A stretch of 35,741 nucleotides of DNA from a virus: positions 1 through 35,741 of IMG/VR virus record IMGVR_UViG_3300030329_001774. One strand, given 5' to 3'. The stretch's first letter is position 1; each line of letters starts with the position of its first letter. A program made the translations under genes and the position numbers. Below the pieces are notes generated by a model. That model did no database searches. It worked only from the letters and a program-made list of their open reading frames with translations, and was not told where the DNA came from. Below, piece after piece: positions 7,091 through 15,002 of this stretch.

Positions 7091-8319
7091 AACATCAGGT
7101 TGCTCAAATACTTACACAACAAGAAATTCATGGATGGTATTTTAACGAAGATGCTGCACGGGAACTTGAATCTGCTCTCAGAACTGAGTATGAGACGATT
7201 ACTCAAGTATTACGAAAAAGGTTCCCTTACGTCGCAGGAAAGGAATTCACTCCTAAAAGAAATAATAGCCGCCAAGGTTACATCGAAGGGTGTACATTTA
7301 CAAAATTAAAAGATTTTAACCCCTCATCACGGGATCATATAGCATGGATCTTACAAACACATTGTGGTTGGACGCCCGTATCAATGACCTCCACAGGAAA
7401 ACCAGTAATAGACGAAACAATTCTCAAAGAGATTGGGACGGATACTGCTCTAAAGTTTTTGACACTACTGGATCTGACGAAGCAGTTAGGAATGATATCC
7501 GAAGGCGTGAACGCATGGCAGAAGCTATGTACGAAGTCTAGAATTCACCATTACTGTGCAACAACTACAGCCACTTTTAGATGTGCACATCGTACACCTA
7601 ATCTTGGACAAGTTCCTGCTGATGAAAGATTCAGACGTTTGTTTACCGCCACACCGGGTCAACGCATGGTCGCAGCTGACTTGTCGGGTATAGAACTAAG
7701 AATGCTTGCTCATTATCTTGCTAAATATGATGGTGGTAGATATGCTAACATTCTTACAACAGGTGATATACACCAGACTAACGCCGATAAAATTGGTATC
7801 AGTCGAAGACAAGTAAAAACTGTAACCTATGCATTTTTATATGGTTGCGGAGATGTAAAATTAGGACATTCTTATGATCAATTATTATCCGAAACAGCTG
7901 CTAAAAATAAAGGAAAAGAGATTCGTAAAGCTTATGTTGATGCCATTCCGGGTCTTGCGGAGTTGTTGGAGGCTACTAAAAGAGGTGCAGAAAGAGGTTT
8001 CGCAAGTGCCATCGATGGTCGTCGTATCCGGGTTGACAAAGGGCATAAGTTTCTCAACTACCTCTTACAAGGAGGAGCAGCGGTTATTGCCAAAAGATGG
8101 ATGGTCAGAACACACGAACATATAAAGAATATGTCGTTGTCTTGTCATCAACTTGCTTTTATTCATGACGAATTACAATTTGAATGTGAGCCAAAACACG
8201 TAGAAGATCTCAAGTCCGTATTAGAATTATCTGCTGTTGAAGCAGGTGAATACTATAATATGAGGATTCCTATAGCTGCTGAAGCTAAAGATGGAGAGAC
8301 TTGGGCAGACACCCACTAA
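7051..8319 (+). CDS. DNA polymerase, polymerase part (split gene, second half)
   Basis: Family A polymerase domain (T7 gp5-like), 422 aa. Motif A has D210 (AADLSGIELRMLAH), motif B has K256 and Y260 (RQVKTVTYAFLYG), motif C has H372/D373/E374 (IHDELQ); NPSSRDHI and NLGQVPA also match T7. The C-terminus (TWADTH) corresponds to T7's last residues, so the domain is complete at that end. The thumb segment between residues about 58 and 90 is some 40 residues shorter than in T7, where it forms the thioredoxin-binding loop. The first ATG (7051) has no good ribosome site, so translation may depend on the upstream half by coupling or frameshift. Confidence 0.92.
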   Translation: MQSFLPLPEWVQLEHQVAQILTQQEIHGWYFNEDAARELESALRTEYETITQVLRKRFPYVAGKEFTPKRNNSRQGYIEGCTFTKLKDFNPSSRDHIAWILQTHCGWTPVSMTSTGKPVIDETILKEIGTDTALKFLTLLDLTKQLGMISEGVNAWQKLCTKSRIHHYCATTTATFRCAHRTPNLGQVPADERFRRLFTATPGQRMVAADLSGIELRMLAHYLAKYDGGRYANILTTGDIHQTNADKIGISRRQVKTVTYAFLYGCGDVKLGHSYDQLLSETAAKNKGKEIRKAYVDAIPGLAELLEATKRGAERGFASAIDGRRIRVDKGHKFLNYLLQGGAAVIAKRWMVRTHEHIKNMSLSCHQLAFIHDELQFECEPKHVEDLKSVLELSAVEAGEYYNMRIPIAAEAKDGETWADTH

Positions 8320-8322
8320 TTT

Positions 8323-9108
8323 ATGAAAATTTTAATAGACGCAGACTATATAGTATATAAGTCCTGTGCTGCAGCAGAAAGTGAAGTAGACTTTGGCGAT
8401 GATGTTATCCTCGTTACAAGTAATTTTAATGATGCTTACAATACTGCAAAACGTGAAATAGCTAAGATTGAAAAAAAACTTGGTGATTTCTCAAATACTA
8501 TTTTGTTCTTTTCTGATAGTGTAAATTTTAGAAAAAAAATCTTACCAGAATATAAAGGACATCGAAATCGTAAGAAACCATGTGGATACAAACGTATCAT
8601 CAGTGCTCTTGGAAAAGAGTACAAGGTCATCAAGAAGCCTTCATTAGAGGGTGATGATGCACTTGGTATTTATGCCACAAAATTTCCGGGTAATATAATT
8701 GTGTCTCCAGATAAAGACATGAAACAAATTCCCGGTCAGCTGTATAACTTTGACGATGTTTTCACAATAACACCTGAAGAAGGTGCTAAATGGCACTTGT
8801 TACAAACAATGGCAGGTGATAACACCGACGGATATGCTGGAGTACCTACAATTGGCGTAAAAAGAGCCGAAAAAATCTTTGAAGAAAAAGGATACACTTG
8901 GAAAGCCGTAGTGGAAACTTTTGAAGAAAAAGGTATGACAGAAGAAGATGCTCTAGTTAATGCTAGACTTGCAAAAATATTAACTGCTGACGATTATGAC
9001 TTTGAAAGAAAAGAACCTAAACTTTGGTCCCCCGCCTCCAATTACCAAGTTAACGACGGAACAAGATCTAAAAATGAGATTAATATCCGACAAGTTAAAG
9101 AGGGATGA
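8323..9108 (+). CDS. 5'-3' exonuclease, FEN family (T7 gp6-like)
   Basis: Removes RNA primers and degrades host DNA to nucleotides for phage synthesis. At 261 aa it is shorter than T7 gp6 (about 300). Metal-binding acidic residues typical of the family are visible: D6 and D8 (LIDADYI), E109/D111/D112 (LEGDDALG), D130/D132 (SPDKDMKQIPG), and D166/D169 in the helix-hairpin block (AGDNTDGYAGVPTIG). A basic arch region LPEYKGHRNRKKP lies at 74-86. It starts 3 bases after the polymerase stop. It directly precedes the ribonucleotide reductase genes, so nucleotide salvage and reduction are encoded side by side. Confidence 0.95.
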   Translation: MKILIDADYIVYKSCAAAESEVDFGDDVILVTSNFNDAYNTAKREIAKIEKKLGDFSNTILFFSDSVNFRKKILPEYKGHRNRKKPCGYKRIISALGKEYKVIKKPSLEGDDALGIYATKFPGNIIVSPDKDMKQIPGQLYNFDDVFTITPEEGAKWHLLQTMAGDNTDGYAGVPTIGVKRAEKIFEEKGYTWKAVVETFEEKGMTEEDALVNARLAKILTADDYDFERKEPKLWSPASNYQVNDGTRSKNEINIRQVKEG

Positions 9109-9241
9109 CGTTAGGAAAGAAGATATAATTACTATATTTTTAGCATTACAAAAACAAAACTTTGTATTAAGTAATTCTTTAATGAATTTAATTGACAAAT
9201 GGCCACAAGAGCCAGTTGCCACGTTTGGTATTTTAATTTAA
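9074..9241 (+). CDS. Small protein of 55 aa between exonuclease and RNR
   Basis: I chose ATG 9074, inside the exonuclease 3' end (35-base overlap). The frame is open further upstream to 8996, but that would bury it in the exonuclease. The TAA at 9239-9241 overlaps the RNR alpha ATG at 9241. The product is helical by eye, with a basic N-terminus and a hydrophobic middle (IITIFLALQ). No family is recognised. The overlap on both ends favours a real, translationally coupled gene, possibly tuning RNR expression. Confidence 0.55.
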   Translation: MRLISDKLKRDDVRKEDIITIFLALQKQNFVLSNSLMNLIDKWPQEPVATFGILI

Positions 9242-10605
9242 TGACAACAGAACTTATCTCCCGTACTGGTCGGGTCCAGTCTTGGCTGGATAACCCAGAA
9301 TCACGCCTACCAGTTTCATGTACTGTATTTGTAGTTGAGGACACAATGGAAGGTCCCAACGGCATAGAAGCCAGCTGGAGGTTCGTCTCTCATGCTCTTC
9401 GATACGGAGCAGGAGTAGCAGTCCATTTATCAAAAATTAGACCAAAAGGTCACGAAAATGGTAAAGGCTTAGTTGCTAGTGGACCAGTATCATTTGCAAA
9501 AATTTACTCAAGTTTAAATGAAACATTACGTAGAGGAGGGGTTTTCAAAAATGGTGCTGTGGTCGCCCATCTTGATATTGATCATACCGATATTCTTGAG
9601 TTCGTGCAAACCCCCAGAGAAGAACTCCCATGGATTAAACGATGTGTTAACCTCGATCGAGAAAGATGGGAAAATGCTACCGCCGGAATTAAATCAGCAA
9701 TTCTTAACGGAATTGCCAGAGGAGATATTTGGCTTAACAAAATAAAATATGACAAAAACTCTAAACGAATTCGTGGAAACGTCTGCCTCGAAGTTTACCT
9801 GCCCTCACGAGGAACATGCCTCTTACAACATGTCAATCTTGGTGGGTGCAGGATTGAAGACCTCCCGCAAGCTTTCGCTGTGGGTATGTCTGAATTGTGT
9901 GAACTCCATAGCAAAACAGGTGTCGGAGATACAGGCGAATATCTCCCTTCCGAAACGGACCGCCAAGTCGGACTTGGATGCCTTGGGTTAGCTAATTTTT
10001 TAACAAATAATAAAGTAACCTATGCAGATTTTGCTAACGCTTTAGAAAACAAACCATGCAGTAATACAGCTGCTACTATTAAATTAGAATTAAGACATGC
10101 TATCGAAGGAGCTGCATATATAGCTCGTCACAATAATATGGATAGAGCTTTTGCTATAGCTCCAACTGCGTCTTGTTCTTATAAAAGCAAAGATATAAAT
10201 GGGTACACATGTACTCCAGAAATTGCACCTCCAATAGCAAGGAGTGTAGATCGTGACTCTGGTACGTTTGGCGTAGAAAGAGTTGAATACGGCAATGTCG
10301 AAATTGCCTCGGAAGTTGGTTGGGACGTTTATAGGCGTGTTACCAATGGTATCGTAAAATTATTCGACGCTACGGGACTTCTTCATGGATACAGCTTTAA
10401 CTCTTGGAGTGATGTTGTAACCTACGACAATGCGTTCGTTGAAGAGTGGTTGGATTCTCCTCAAACCTCCCTTTACTATTCTTTACAAGTAATGGGTGAT
10501 ACTCAGGATAAGACGAATGCATATGCTGCTCTTGATCAGGATGAGGTTGATGATTACTTGAAAGATATTTTAGATAATCCGTTAACCTGTGACTGTCAAG
10601 AATAA
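9241..10605 (+). CDS. nrdA: Ribonucleotide reductase class I alpha (large) subunit
   Basis: Reduces ribonucleotides to deoxyribonucleotides for phage DNA. Start at ATG 9241 (TAATG junction); 454 aa against about 760 for E. coli NrdA, because the N-terminal regulatory cone and about 200 residues are absent. Core residues are present: C27 (first redox Cys), N180/C182/E184 (NVCLE, radical site), C193 (second redox Cys, GTCLLQHVNLG), a Tyr pair Y412/Y413 (SLYYSLQ) matching E. coli Tyr730/731, and C450/C452 in the tail that re-reduces the site. The Tyr pair and the adjacent beta gene mark it as class I rather than B12-dependent class II; related cyanophage enzymes were once misnamed class II. Loss of the cone suggests no dATP feedback control, which is inference. 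Confidence 0.93.
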   Translation: MTTELISRTGRVQSWLDNPESRLPVSCTVFVVEDTMEGPNGIEASWRFVSHALRYGAGVAVHLSKIRPKGHENGKGLVASGPVSFAKIYSSLNETLRRGGVFKNGAVVAHLDIDHTDILEFVQTPREELPWIKRCVNLDRERWENATAGIKSAILNGIARGDIWLNKIKYDKNSKRIRGNVCLEVYLPSRGTCLLQHVNLGGCRIEDLPQAFAVGMSELCELHSKTGVGDTGEYLPSETDRQVGLGCLGLANFLTNNKVTYADFANALENKPCSNTAATIKLELRHAIEGAAYIARHNNMDRAFAIAPTASCSYKSKDINGYTCTPEIAPPIARSVDRDSGTFGVERVEYGNVEIASEVGWDVYRRVTNGIVKLFDATGLLHGYSFNSWSDVVTYDNAFVEEWLDSPQTSLYYSLQVMGDTQDKTNAYAALDQDEVDDYLKDILDNPLTCDCQE

Positions 10606-11327
10606 TGAAAACAGATCCTTATGAAAAGCTATTTAGTAGAAAAAGAAAATGGACTCCAGTTAAGCCAAAGGCTGGAGACTTTAAAAGTGGAGCCGAAAAA
10701 GCCATCAGACGTTGCCTCGCTATACGTCATATGGAGTTACCTGTTGGTGACTTCATTAAAGAAGGTCTTGAAAAGAACGTTCCCAAGAACGCTCGAGCAT
10801 TATTAATAGATAATGTAAAAGATGAAGAAAGGCATGACTTAGCTTTAGGCTATATCGTTGATGCTCATGGAGCTGATATGAAAGATGAATACGAAGCTAT
10901 GAGGTTAAGAGATGCATGGATTGAACATCCTGATCATACTATTACAAAAGCACTCGTTGCAGAACGAGCTATATTTTTTGTTTTACTTCCTTTCTTTCGG
11001 TTTACTGGTGATCCTGCTCTCAGAACAGTATCAGCTGATATCTCCCGAGATGAACAAATCCATGTTGCAACGAATAGCCTTGTTTGTGCTGAGTTGGGTC
11101 TTATTCCTAGCCATAGTTTGGATAAGCTTCGGAAAGCAACTATCAATTGGATTTTCCAACCACTAGGTATTAATACTACCGATAAATATTTGGACAAAAA
11201 TTTTTGGCTGGATGCAAGCGATCGCTTAATGTATGAAGGTAAAGCACCACAACTTTCTGACACACGATCTGCAAGGATGCCAGCTTTTTTCGAACACTCA
11301 AATGTCAATCTCCCTCAATACTCTTAA
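10605..11327 (+). CDS. nrdB: Ribonucleotide reductase class I beta (small) subunit
   Basis: Ferritin-like di-metal subunit that starts the radical for the alpha subunit encoded just upstream (TAATG junction at 10605). At 240 aa it is well short of E. coli NrdB (376). The likely metal ligands are E44, E74 and H77 (EERH), E120 (VAER), and E150 with H153 (EQIH). The position of E. coli Tyr122, four residues after the first ligand His, is L81 here, so no stable tyrosyl radical would form at the usual place; Y83 is two residues on. Related P-SSP7-type enzymes have been proposed as a distinct class I subgroup with Mn and/or Fe. There is no radical-relay Tyr in an obvious C-terminal tail apart from Y239 (ending LPQYS). 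Confidence 0.9.
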   Translation: MKTDPYEKLFSRKRKWTPVKPKAGDFKSGAEKAIRRCLAIRHMELPVGDFIKEGLEKNVPKNARALLIDNVKDEERHDLALGYIVDAHGADMKDEYEAMRLRDAWIEHPDHTITKALVAERAIFFVLLPFFRFTGDPALRTVSADISRDEQIHVATNSLVCAELGLIPSHSLDKLRKATINWIFQPLGINTTDKYLDKNFWLDASDRLMYEGKAPQLSDTRSARMPAFFEHSNVNLPQYS

Positions 11328-11487
11328 ATTACATAATGAACGAGTGGAGGACCTGCTAAAGAAAGTTGAAGATAATTTTCAATGGCAACCCGTCCATCCC
11401 AAGGAGGAATTAGCCTCCATCATGTACCGTGCTGGCCAAGCTAGTGTGGTCGAATATATCAAACAACTTATACAGGAAGAAGAATAA
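11302..11487 (+). CDS. Small protein of 61 aa after RNR
   Basis: I preferred ATG 11302 over an upstream in-frame ATG at 11233, which would overlap the RNR beta gene by 95 bases instead of 26. The stop overlaps the next ATG (TAATG at 11485-11489). The product looks helical, with a Leu/Lys/Glu-rich half and an acidic tail (IQEEE). It has no membrane segment or signal. No family is recognised. Confidence 0.6.
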   Translation: MSISLNTLKLHNERVEDLLKKVEDNFQWQPVHPKEELASIMYRAGQASVVEYIKQLIQEEE

Positions 11488-11756
11488 TGTGCGTAGGCGG
11501 ATTATTAGGTACTGCTAGACAACCAACAGCACCTGAAAGACAAGCACCTGCACCAACAATGCAAGCAGCTGCACCTCCAACCGAAATGGTCAGTCCTGAA
11601 AGAATTAAGGATGACACAAGTAAGGAGGATAAATTATCAACAAAGAAAAAGAAAGCTTTAGAAATTAAAAAAGTTAGAGAAGGTGTCAAAACCTTTGGAG
11701 CTATTAATCCTGCTTCCTTACCAAAAACACCAAGCGGTGGTGTTAATACACCATAA
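11487..11756 (+). CDS. Small Pro/Ala-rich protein with Met-Cys start (possible gp7.3-like tail component)
   Basis: 89 aa. It begins Met-Cys-Val-Gly-Gly, has a low-complexity Pro/Ala stretch to residue about 33, a charged Lys-rich segment (TKKKKALEIKK) and a Gly/Ser end (SGGVNTP). T7 gp7.3, a small virion tail protein just upstream of the portal gene, has the same layout of an Ala-rich start, a basic middle and a C-terminal SGGGINI, so a similar role is plausible but not proven. The neighbour at 11766 also starts Met-Cys-x-Gly-Gly. A ribosome site for that neighbour (AAGGAGG, 11756-11762) sits at the stop. Confidence 0.65.
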   Translation: MCVGGLLGTARQPTAPERQAPAPTMQAAAPPTEMVSPERIKDDTSKEDKLSTKKKKALEIKKVREGVKTFGAINPASLPKTPSGGVNTP

Positions 11757-11765
11757 GGAGGAATT

Positions 11766-11972
11766 ATGTGTTTAGGCGGAGGCGGTGGATATAACCCACC
11801 ACCAATTCGAAAAGCTCCGGACCCAGATCCCGGACCAGCTTCACCACCGGATATGGTAAACAATATGGTAATACCTAATGTAAATCCACGGAATAAACAA
11901 GAAGCTGCAAGAGGAGAATTTGATCCTCCTACAAAAAGAACTAAACTTAAATCACAATCAAGTAAATACTAA
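11766..11972 (+). CDS. Small Gly/Pro-rich protein with Met-Cys start
   Basis: 68 aa, with a strong AAGGAGG site at 11756-11762. It begins Met-Cys-Leu-Gly and five Gly in all, then Pro-rich segments and a basic end. Its TAA overlaps the portal ATG at 11972. The start resembles the gene just upstream, so the two may be diverged copies or share a constraint on the N-terminus. It is disordered-looking, which suits a small virion or assembly protein. No family is assigned. Confidence 0.65.
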   Translation: MCLGGGGGYNPPPIRKAPDPDPGPASPPDMVNNMVIPNVNPRNKQEAARGEFDPPTKRTKLKSQSSKY

Positions 11973-13612
11973 TGAAAGCACGTGACAGATACACACAACT
12001 GACCAGAGGTAGATCACAGTTCCTTGATACCGCAGTTGAGTGTTCAAGATTAACGTTGCCTTATCTAATACAAGAAGATTTAAGTTCACGACCAACTCAT
12101 CAAAAGTTACATACTCCATGGCAATCAGTCGGTAGTAAGTCAGTTGTCAATTTGGCAGCCAAACTTATGCTTGCATTGCTACCACCACAAACAAGTTTCT
12201 TTAAGTTACAAGTTAGAGATGATAAACTTGGTGAAGAATTCCCAAGGGAAGTTAAAAGTGAATTAGATTTATCATTCTCTAAAATGGAGAGAATGGTTAT
12301 GGATTATATTAATGCTTCTAGTGATAGAGTTATAGTCCACCAAGCACTCAAACATTTAATTGTGTCTGGGAATGCATTGATATTTATGGGCAAAGAAGGT
12401 CTCAAAAATTACCCTCTTAACCGCTTTGTAATTAACAGAGATGGTAACGGGAATGTTTGTGAGATCGTAACAAAGGAACTAATAAGTCGTAAGATTCTAG
12501 GTACAGATCTGCCTGAATCATTACCAAACTCTCCCGGAGACGATGGTTACAAGACAGGATCTGATGATCAAGACGTAGAAGTGTATACATACGTCCGACT
12601 TGATAATAATGGTAGATGGGTTTGGCATCAGGAAGCATTTGATAAAATTATACCAAACAGCCGCAGTACAGCTCCTAAGAATACCAGTCCTTGGCTCGTT
12701 CTCAGGTTCAATACCGTGGACGGAGAAGATTACGGACGTGGCAGAGTTGAAGAGTTTCTGGGGGACATTAGATCCTTAGAAGGATTATCTCAGGCTATCG
12801 TAGAAGGCTCTGCAGCGGCTGCTAAAGTAGTTTTCCTTGTATCACCCTCAAGCACCACAAAACCAAAGACTATAGCCGATGCTGGTAACGGAGCAATCGT
12901 TCAGGGTAGACCTGATGATGTTGGAGTTATACAGGTAGGCAAAACCGCTGACTTCAGAACTGCAGCAGAACAAATGTCAACTTTAGAACGTAGGATAAGC
13001 GAAGCTTTCCTTGTACTACAGGTAAGACAAAGTGAAAGAACAACTGCGGAAGAGGTACGTCTCACGCAAATGGAATTAGAACAACAGTTAGGTGGACTAT
13101 TTAGTTTACTTACAATTGAATTTTTAGTACCATACCTCGACAGAACCTTACATATTTTACAACGCAATAAGCAACTACCTAAGATCCCTAAAGATGTGGT
13201 ACGTCCACAAATAGTTGCTGGTGTAAATGCATTAGGTAGAGGACAAGATCAACAATCCCTTGTTACTTTCGCTCAAACGCTTGCACAAACTATGGGACCA
13301 GAAGTTATGAGTAAATTCCTTGATCCAGCTGAATATGTTAAACGACTAGCAGCAGCTCAAGGTATAGATGTACTTAATTTAGTTAAGACACCTGAGACTA
13401 TGCAAATGGAGAAAGAAGAACAAATGCAACAGATGCAACAGCAAGAACTGTTGAAGCAAGCTGGTCAATTTGCAAGTTCTCCTATGATGGACCCAAGTAA
13501 AAACGAAGCAGCTAACGAATTAATCAAAGAACAAAAAGATCGACTAACAGATGGCAACAACCAAGGCGAGCCGCCCGCAGAAGGTGGCGAAGAAACCCCT
13601 CCCGAAGGTTAG
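11972..13612 (+). CDS. Portal (head-tail connector) protein (T7 gp8-like)
   Basis: Dodecameric ring at the capsid vertex through which DNA is packaged and ejected. The 546-residue size fits T7 gp8 (536). The N-terminal block TPWQSVGSKSVVNLAAKLM matches T7 TPWQAVGARGLNNLASKLM. The C-terminal 60 residues are Gln/Met/Glu-rich and then acidic/Pro-rich. It is followed by a 75-aa ORF that overlaps the portal 3' end by 62 bases, then by the scaffold gene, as in T7 (8-9-10) apart from inserted small genes. Confidence 0.95.
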   Translation: MKARDRYTQLTRGRSQFLDTAVECSRLTLPYLIQEDLSSRPTHQKLHTPWQSVGSKSVVNLAAKLMLALLPPQTSFFKLQVRDDKLGEEFPREVKSELDLSFSKMERMVMDYINASSDRVIVHQALKHLIVSGNALIFMGKEGLKNYPLNRFVINRDGNGNVCEIVTKELISRKILGTDLPESLPNSPGDDGYKTGSDDQDVEVYTYVRLDNNGRWVWHQEAFDKIIPNSRSTAPKNTSPWLVLRFNTVDGEDYGRGRVEEFLGDIRSLEGLSQAIVEGSAAAAKVVFLVSPSSTTKPKTIADAGNGAIVQGRPDDVGVIQVGKTADFRTAAEQMSTLERRISEAFLVLQVRQSERTTAEEVRLTQMELEQQLGGLFSLLTIEFLVPYLDRTLHILQRNKQLPKIPKDVVRPQIVAGVNALGRGQDQQSLVTFAQTLAQTMGPEVMSKFLDPAEYVKRLAAAQGIDVLNLVKTPETMQMEKEEQMQQMQQQELLKQAGQFASSPMMDPSKNEAANELIKEQKDRLTDGNNQGEPPAEGGEETPPEG

Positions 13613-13778
13613 TAAACCTGAATCTCTTGTAGAAGAGAATGAAAGAGCTAAACCAACCAAGTTTACAACAAAAGCTAATATAGGACCTGATCCTGAATTA
13701 GTAACAACATTTGGTTTAGGAAACCTAAAAGTAACCACCGCTAAAGGATTAAAGAATGACGGAAAAACTGACGTATGA
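13551..13778 (+). CDS. Basic 75-residue protein overlapping portal and scaffold genes
   Basis: ATG 13551 lies in the portal's last codons (62-base overlap) and the stop lies 23 bases inside the scaffold gene. The product is Lys/Pro/Thr-rich, with a basic N-terminal half and a mixed C-terminal half (PELVTTFGLGNL). The bases shared with the portal encode its acidic Pro/Glu tail in the other frame, so overlap may have shaped both. It could be a small virion or assembly factor; no homologue is recognised. Confidence 0.6.
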   Translation: MATTKASRPQKVAKKPLPKVSKPESLVEENERAKPTKFTTKANIGPDPELVTTFGLGNLKVTTAKGLKNDGKTDV

Positions 13779-14550
13779 CCCGACTCCAGCTGACGCTCCT
13801 GAGTTTACTCCAGATGAGTTAGACTCATTAGAAGTCGCTGAAGAATTGGGAGATGAAGAAGCTGCCTTATTAGCAGGTAAATTTCAGAATGCAGAAGAGT
13901 TAGAAGAAGCATACCTCAATCTACAAAAGAAATTAGGATCTCGTGATGAAGATGACGATGACGATGAAGTAGAAGATACTTATCTAGATGAAGACGAGTA
14001 TCCTGAAGATGTAGCTGCTGGTGTAGATTTAATTACTACTGCATCAGAAGAATATTATGAGAATGAAGGAGCACTCTCAGAGGAAACAATGGAACGTTTC
14101 AAAGAGATGTCTAGTTCAGAATTAGTAGAAGCTTACATGGCAATCAGAGATCGCAATCCTGATATTGATGGAGGTGGTTACTCTGAAGATTTAAGTGATG
14201 CTGAACTAAATCAAGTATATAATTCAGCAGGTGGAGAAGCAGAATATGAAAGACTTACAAGTTGGGCAGCTGAAAATTTAGACGAATCTAAGATGGATGC
14301 ATTTAATGATATAATTGATAGAGGTAATGCTACTTCTATACAAATAGCAGTTGCTGGCTTACGAGCTGAATATGAAAATCAAGAAGGATATGAGGGACGA
14401 ATGTTAACAGGAAAAGCAGCAAAAGCTGAAAATGGATTCCGAAGTCAAGCTGAAGTTGTTCAAGCAATGAATGATCCACGCTATGACAGAGACCCTGCCT
14501 ATCGTCAGGATGTTTACGATAAACTAGAACGTTCAAACGTACAATTTTAA
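13756..14550 (+). CDS. Capsid scaffolding protein (T7 gp9-like)
   Basis: Internal scaffold that directs procapsid assembly and then leaves. 264 aa (T7 gp9 about 307), strongly acidic with an Asp run near residues 66-72 and Glu-rich helices throughout, and a more basic, Arg-containing C-terminus expected to bind the coat protein. It is called from position after the portal and before the capsid gene plus this composition, since scaffold sequences are poorly conserved. In T7 the capsid gene follows directly; here about 3 kb intervene. Confidence 0.85.
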   Translation: MTEKLTYDPTPADAPEFTPDELDSLEVAEELGDEEAALLAGKFQNAEELEEAYLNLQKKLGSRDEDDDDDEVEDTYLDEDEYPEDVAAGVDLITTASEEYYENEGALSEETMERFKEMSSSELVEAYMAIRDRNPDIDGGGYSEDLSDAELNQVYNSAGGEAEYERLTSWAAENLDESKMDAFNDIIDRGNATSIQIAVAGLRAEYENQEGYEGRMLTGKAAKAENGFRSQAEVVQAMNDPRYDRDPAYRQDVYDKLERSNVQF

Positions 14551-14552
14551 TT

Positions 14553-14738
14553 ATGTCTAAAGCATACGATCCATCTGCACGTGCCAATGCAATGCAGGTA
14601 AAATATAAAGTAAATACTACAGGTGACCGTTGGTTTATTCCTTACAATGATAATGGAACTACAACAGCACAAGTAGCACAATGTAAAAAACAAGTTGGTA
14701 ACACAACTGATGGTACCGACGCAGGAGCTGAACAGTAA
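14553..14738 (+). CDS. Small protein of 61 aa, unknown function
   Basis: ATG 14553 follows the scaffold stop by two bases and the stop overlaps the next ATG at 14738 (TAATG). The product is hydrophilic, with an N-terminal Ser/Ala/Lys part, an aromatic strand (RWFIPYND) and a Gly/Thr/Asp-rich end. There are no membrane segments. It may be a minor capsid or assembly factor, given the neighbours, but no family is recognised. Confidence 0.6.
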   Translation: MSKAYDPSARANAMQVKYKVNTTGDRWFIPYNDNGTTTAQVAQCKKQVGNTTDGTDAGAEQ

Positions 14739-14944
14739 TGCCAGCAGGAAAAGGAACCTACGGAAACAAAGTAGGTAGACCCAGTAACAAAAGAACTGGA
14801 GAAGACTTTTTAGATAGAGAAGAAAAAAAGAAAAACAAGAAATCTGGTCTTTGGAATACTATGAAAAGAGATATCATGAAGAGTGAAATTTCTAAAAAAA
14901 AGAAAAAGACTATTCAAGATATGCTTAAGGAAATGAATCGATAA
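14738..14944 (+). CDS. Very basic 68-residue protein, unknown function
   Basis: Coupled to the previous gene (TAATG) and ended by a hairpin starting at its stop codon. About a third of the residues are Lys or Arg, concentrated in two clusters (EEKKKNKK and SKKKKK), with a likely amphipathic helix at the end. The charge would suit binding DNA or RNA, which is inference. It is the last gene before the photosynthesis island. Confidence 0.6.
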   Translation: MPAGKGTYGNKVGRPSNKRTGEDFLDREEKKKNKKSGLWNTMKRDIMKSEISKKKKKTIQDMLKEMNR

Positions 14945-15000
14945 ATCATAGAGGCGGCTCGAATCATATCGTAAACCGCCTAATGATTCACCTTTTATTT
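14944..15000 (+). terminator. Hairpin with U-rich tail ending the scaffold block
   Basis: AATCAT (14944-14949) and AGGCGG (14952-14957) pair with CCGCCT (14976-14981) and ATGATT (14983-14988) around an 18-base loop, followed by CACCTTTTATTTTT. This is a stem of 12 pairs with a small internal bulge, then a T-rich run just before hli. It may be an intrinsic terminator or an RNase III processing site separating the head genes from hli. Confidence 0.6.
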
Positions 15001-15002
15001 TT

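Noticed and set aside
10934-11308. 124-codon minus-strand frame over RNR beta
   Set aside because: The plus strand carries intact metal-ligand motifs; the minus frame has no ribosome site or motif.
11468-11863. 131-codon minus-strand frame, Gly/Pro/Leu-rich
   Set aside because: It is a mirror of the Pro/Gly/Ala-rich plus-strand genes at 11487 and 11766, which have ribosome sites and coupled junctions.
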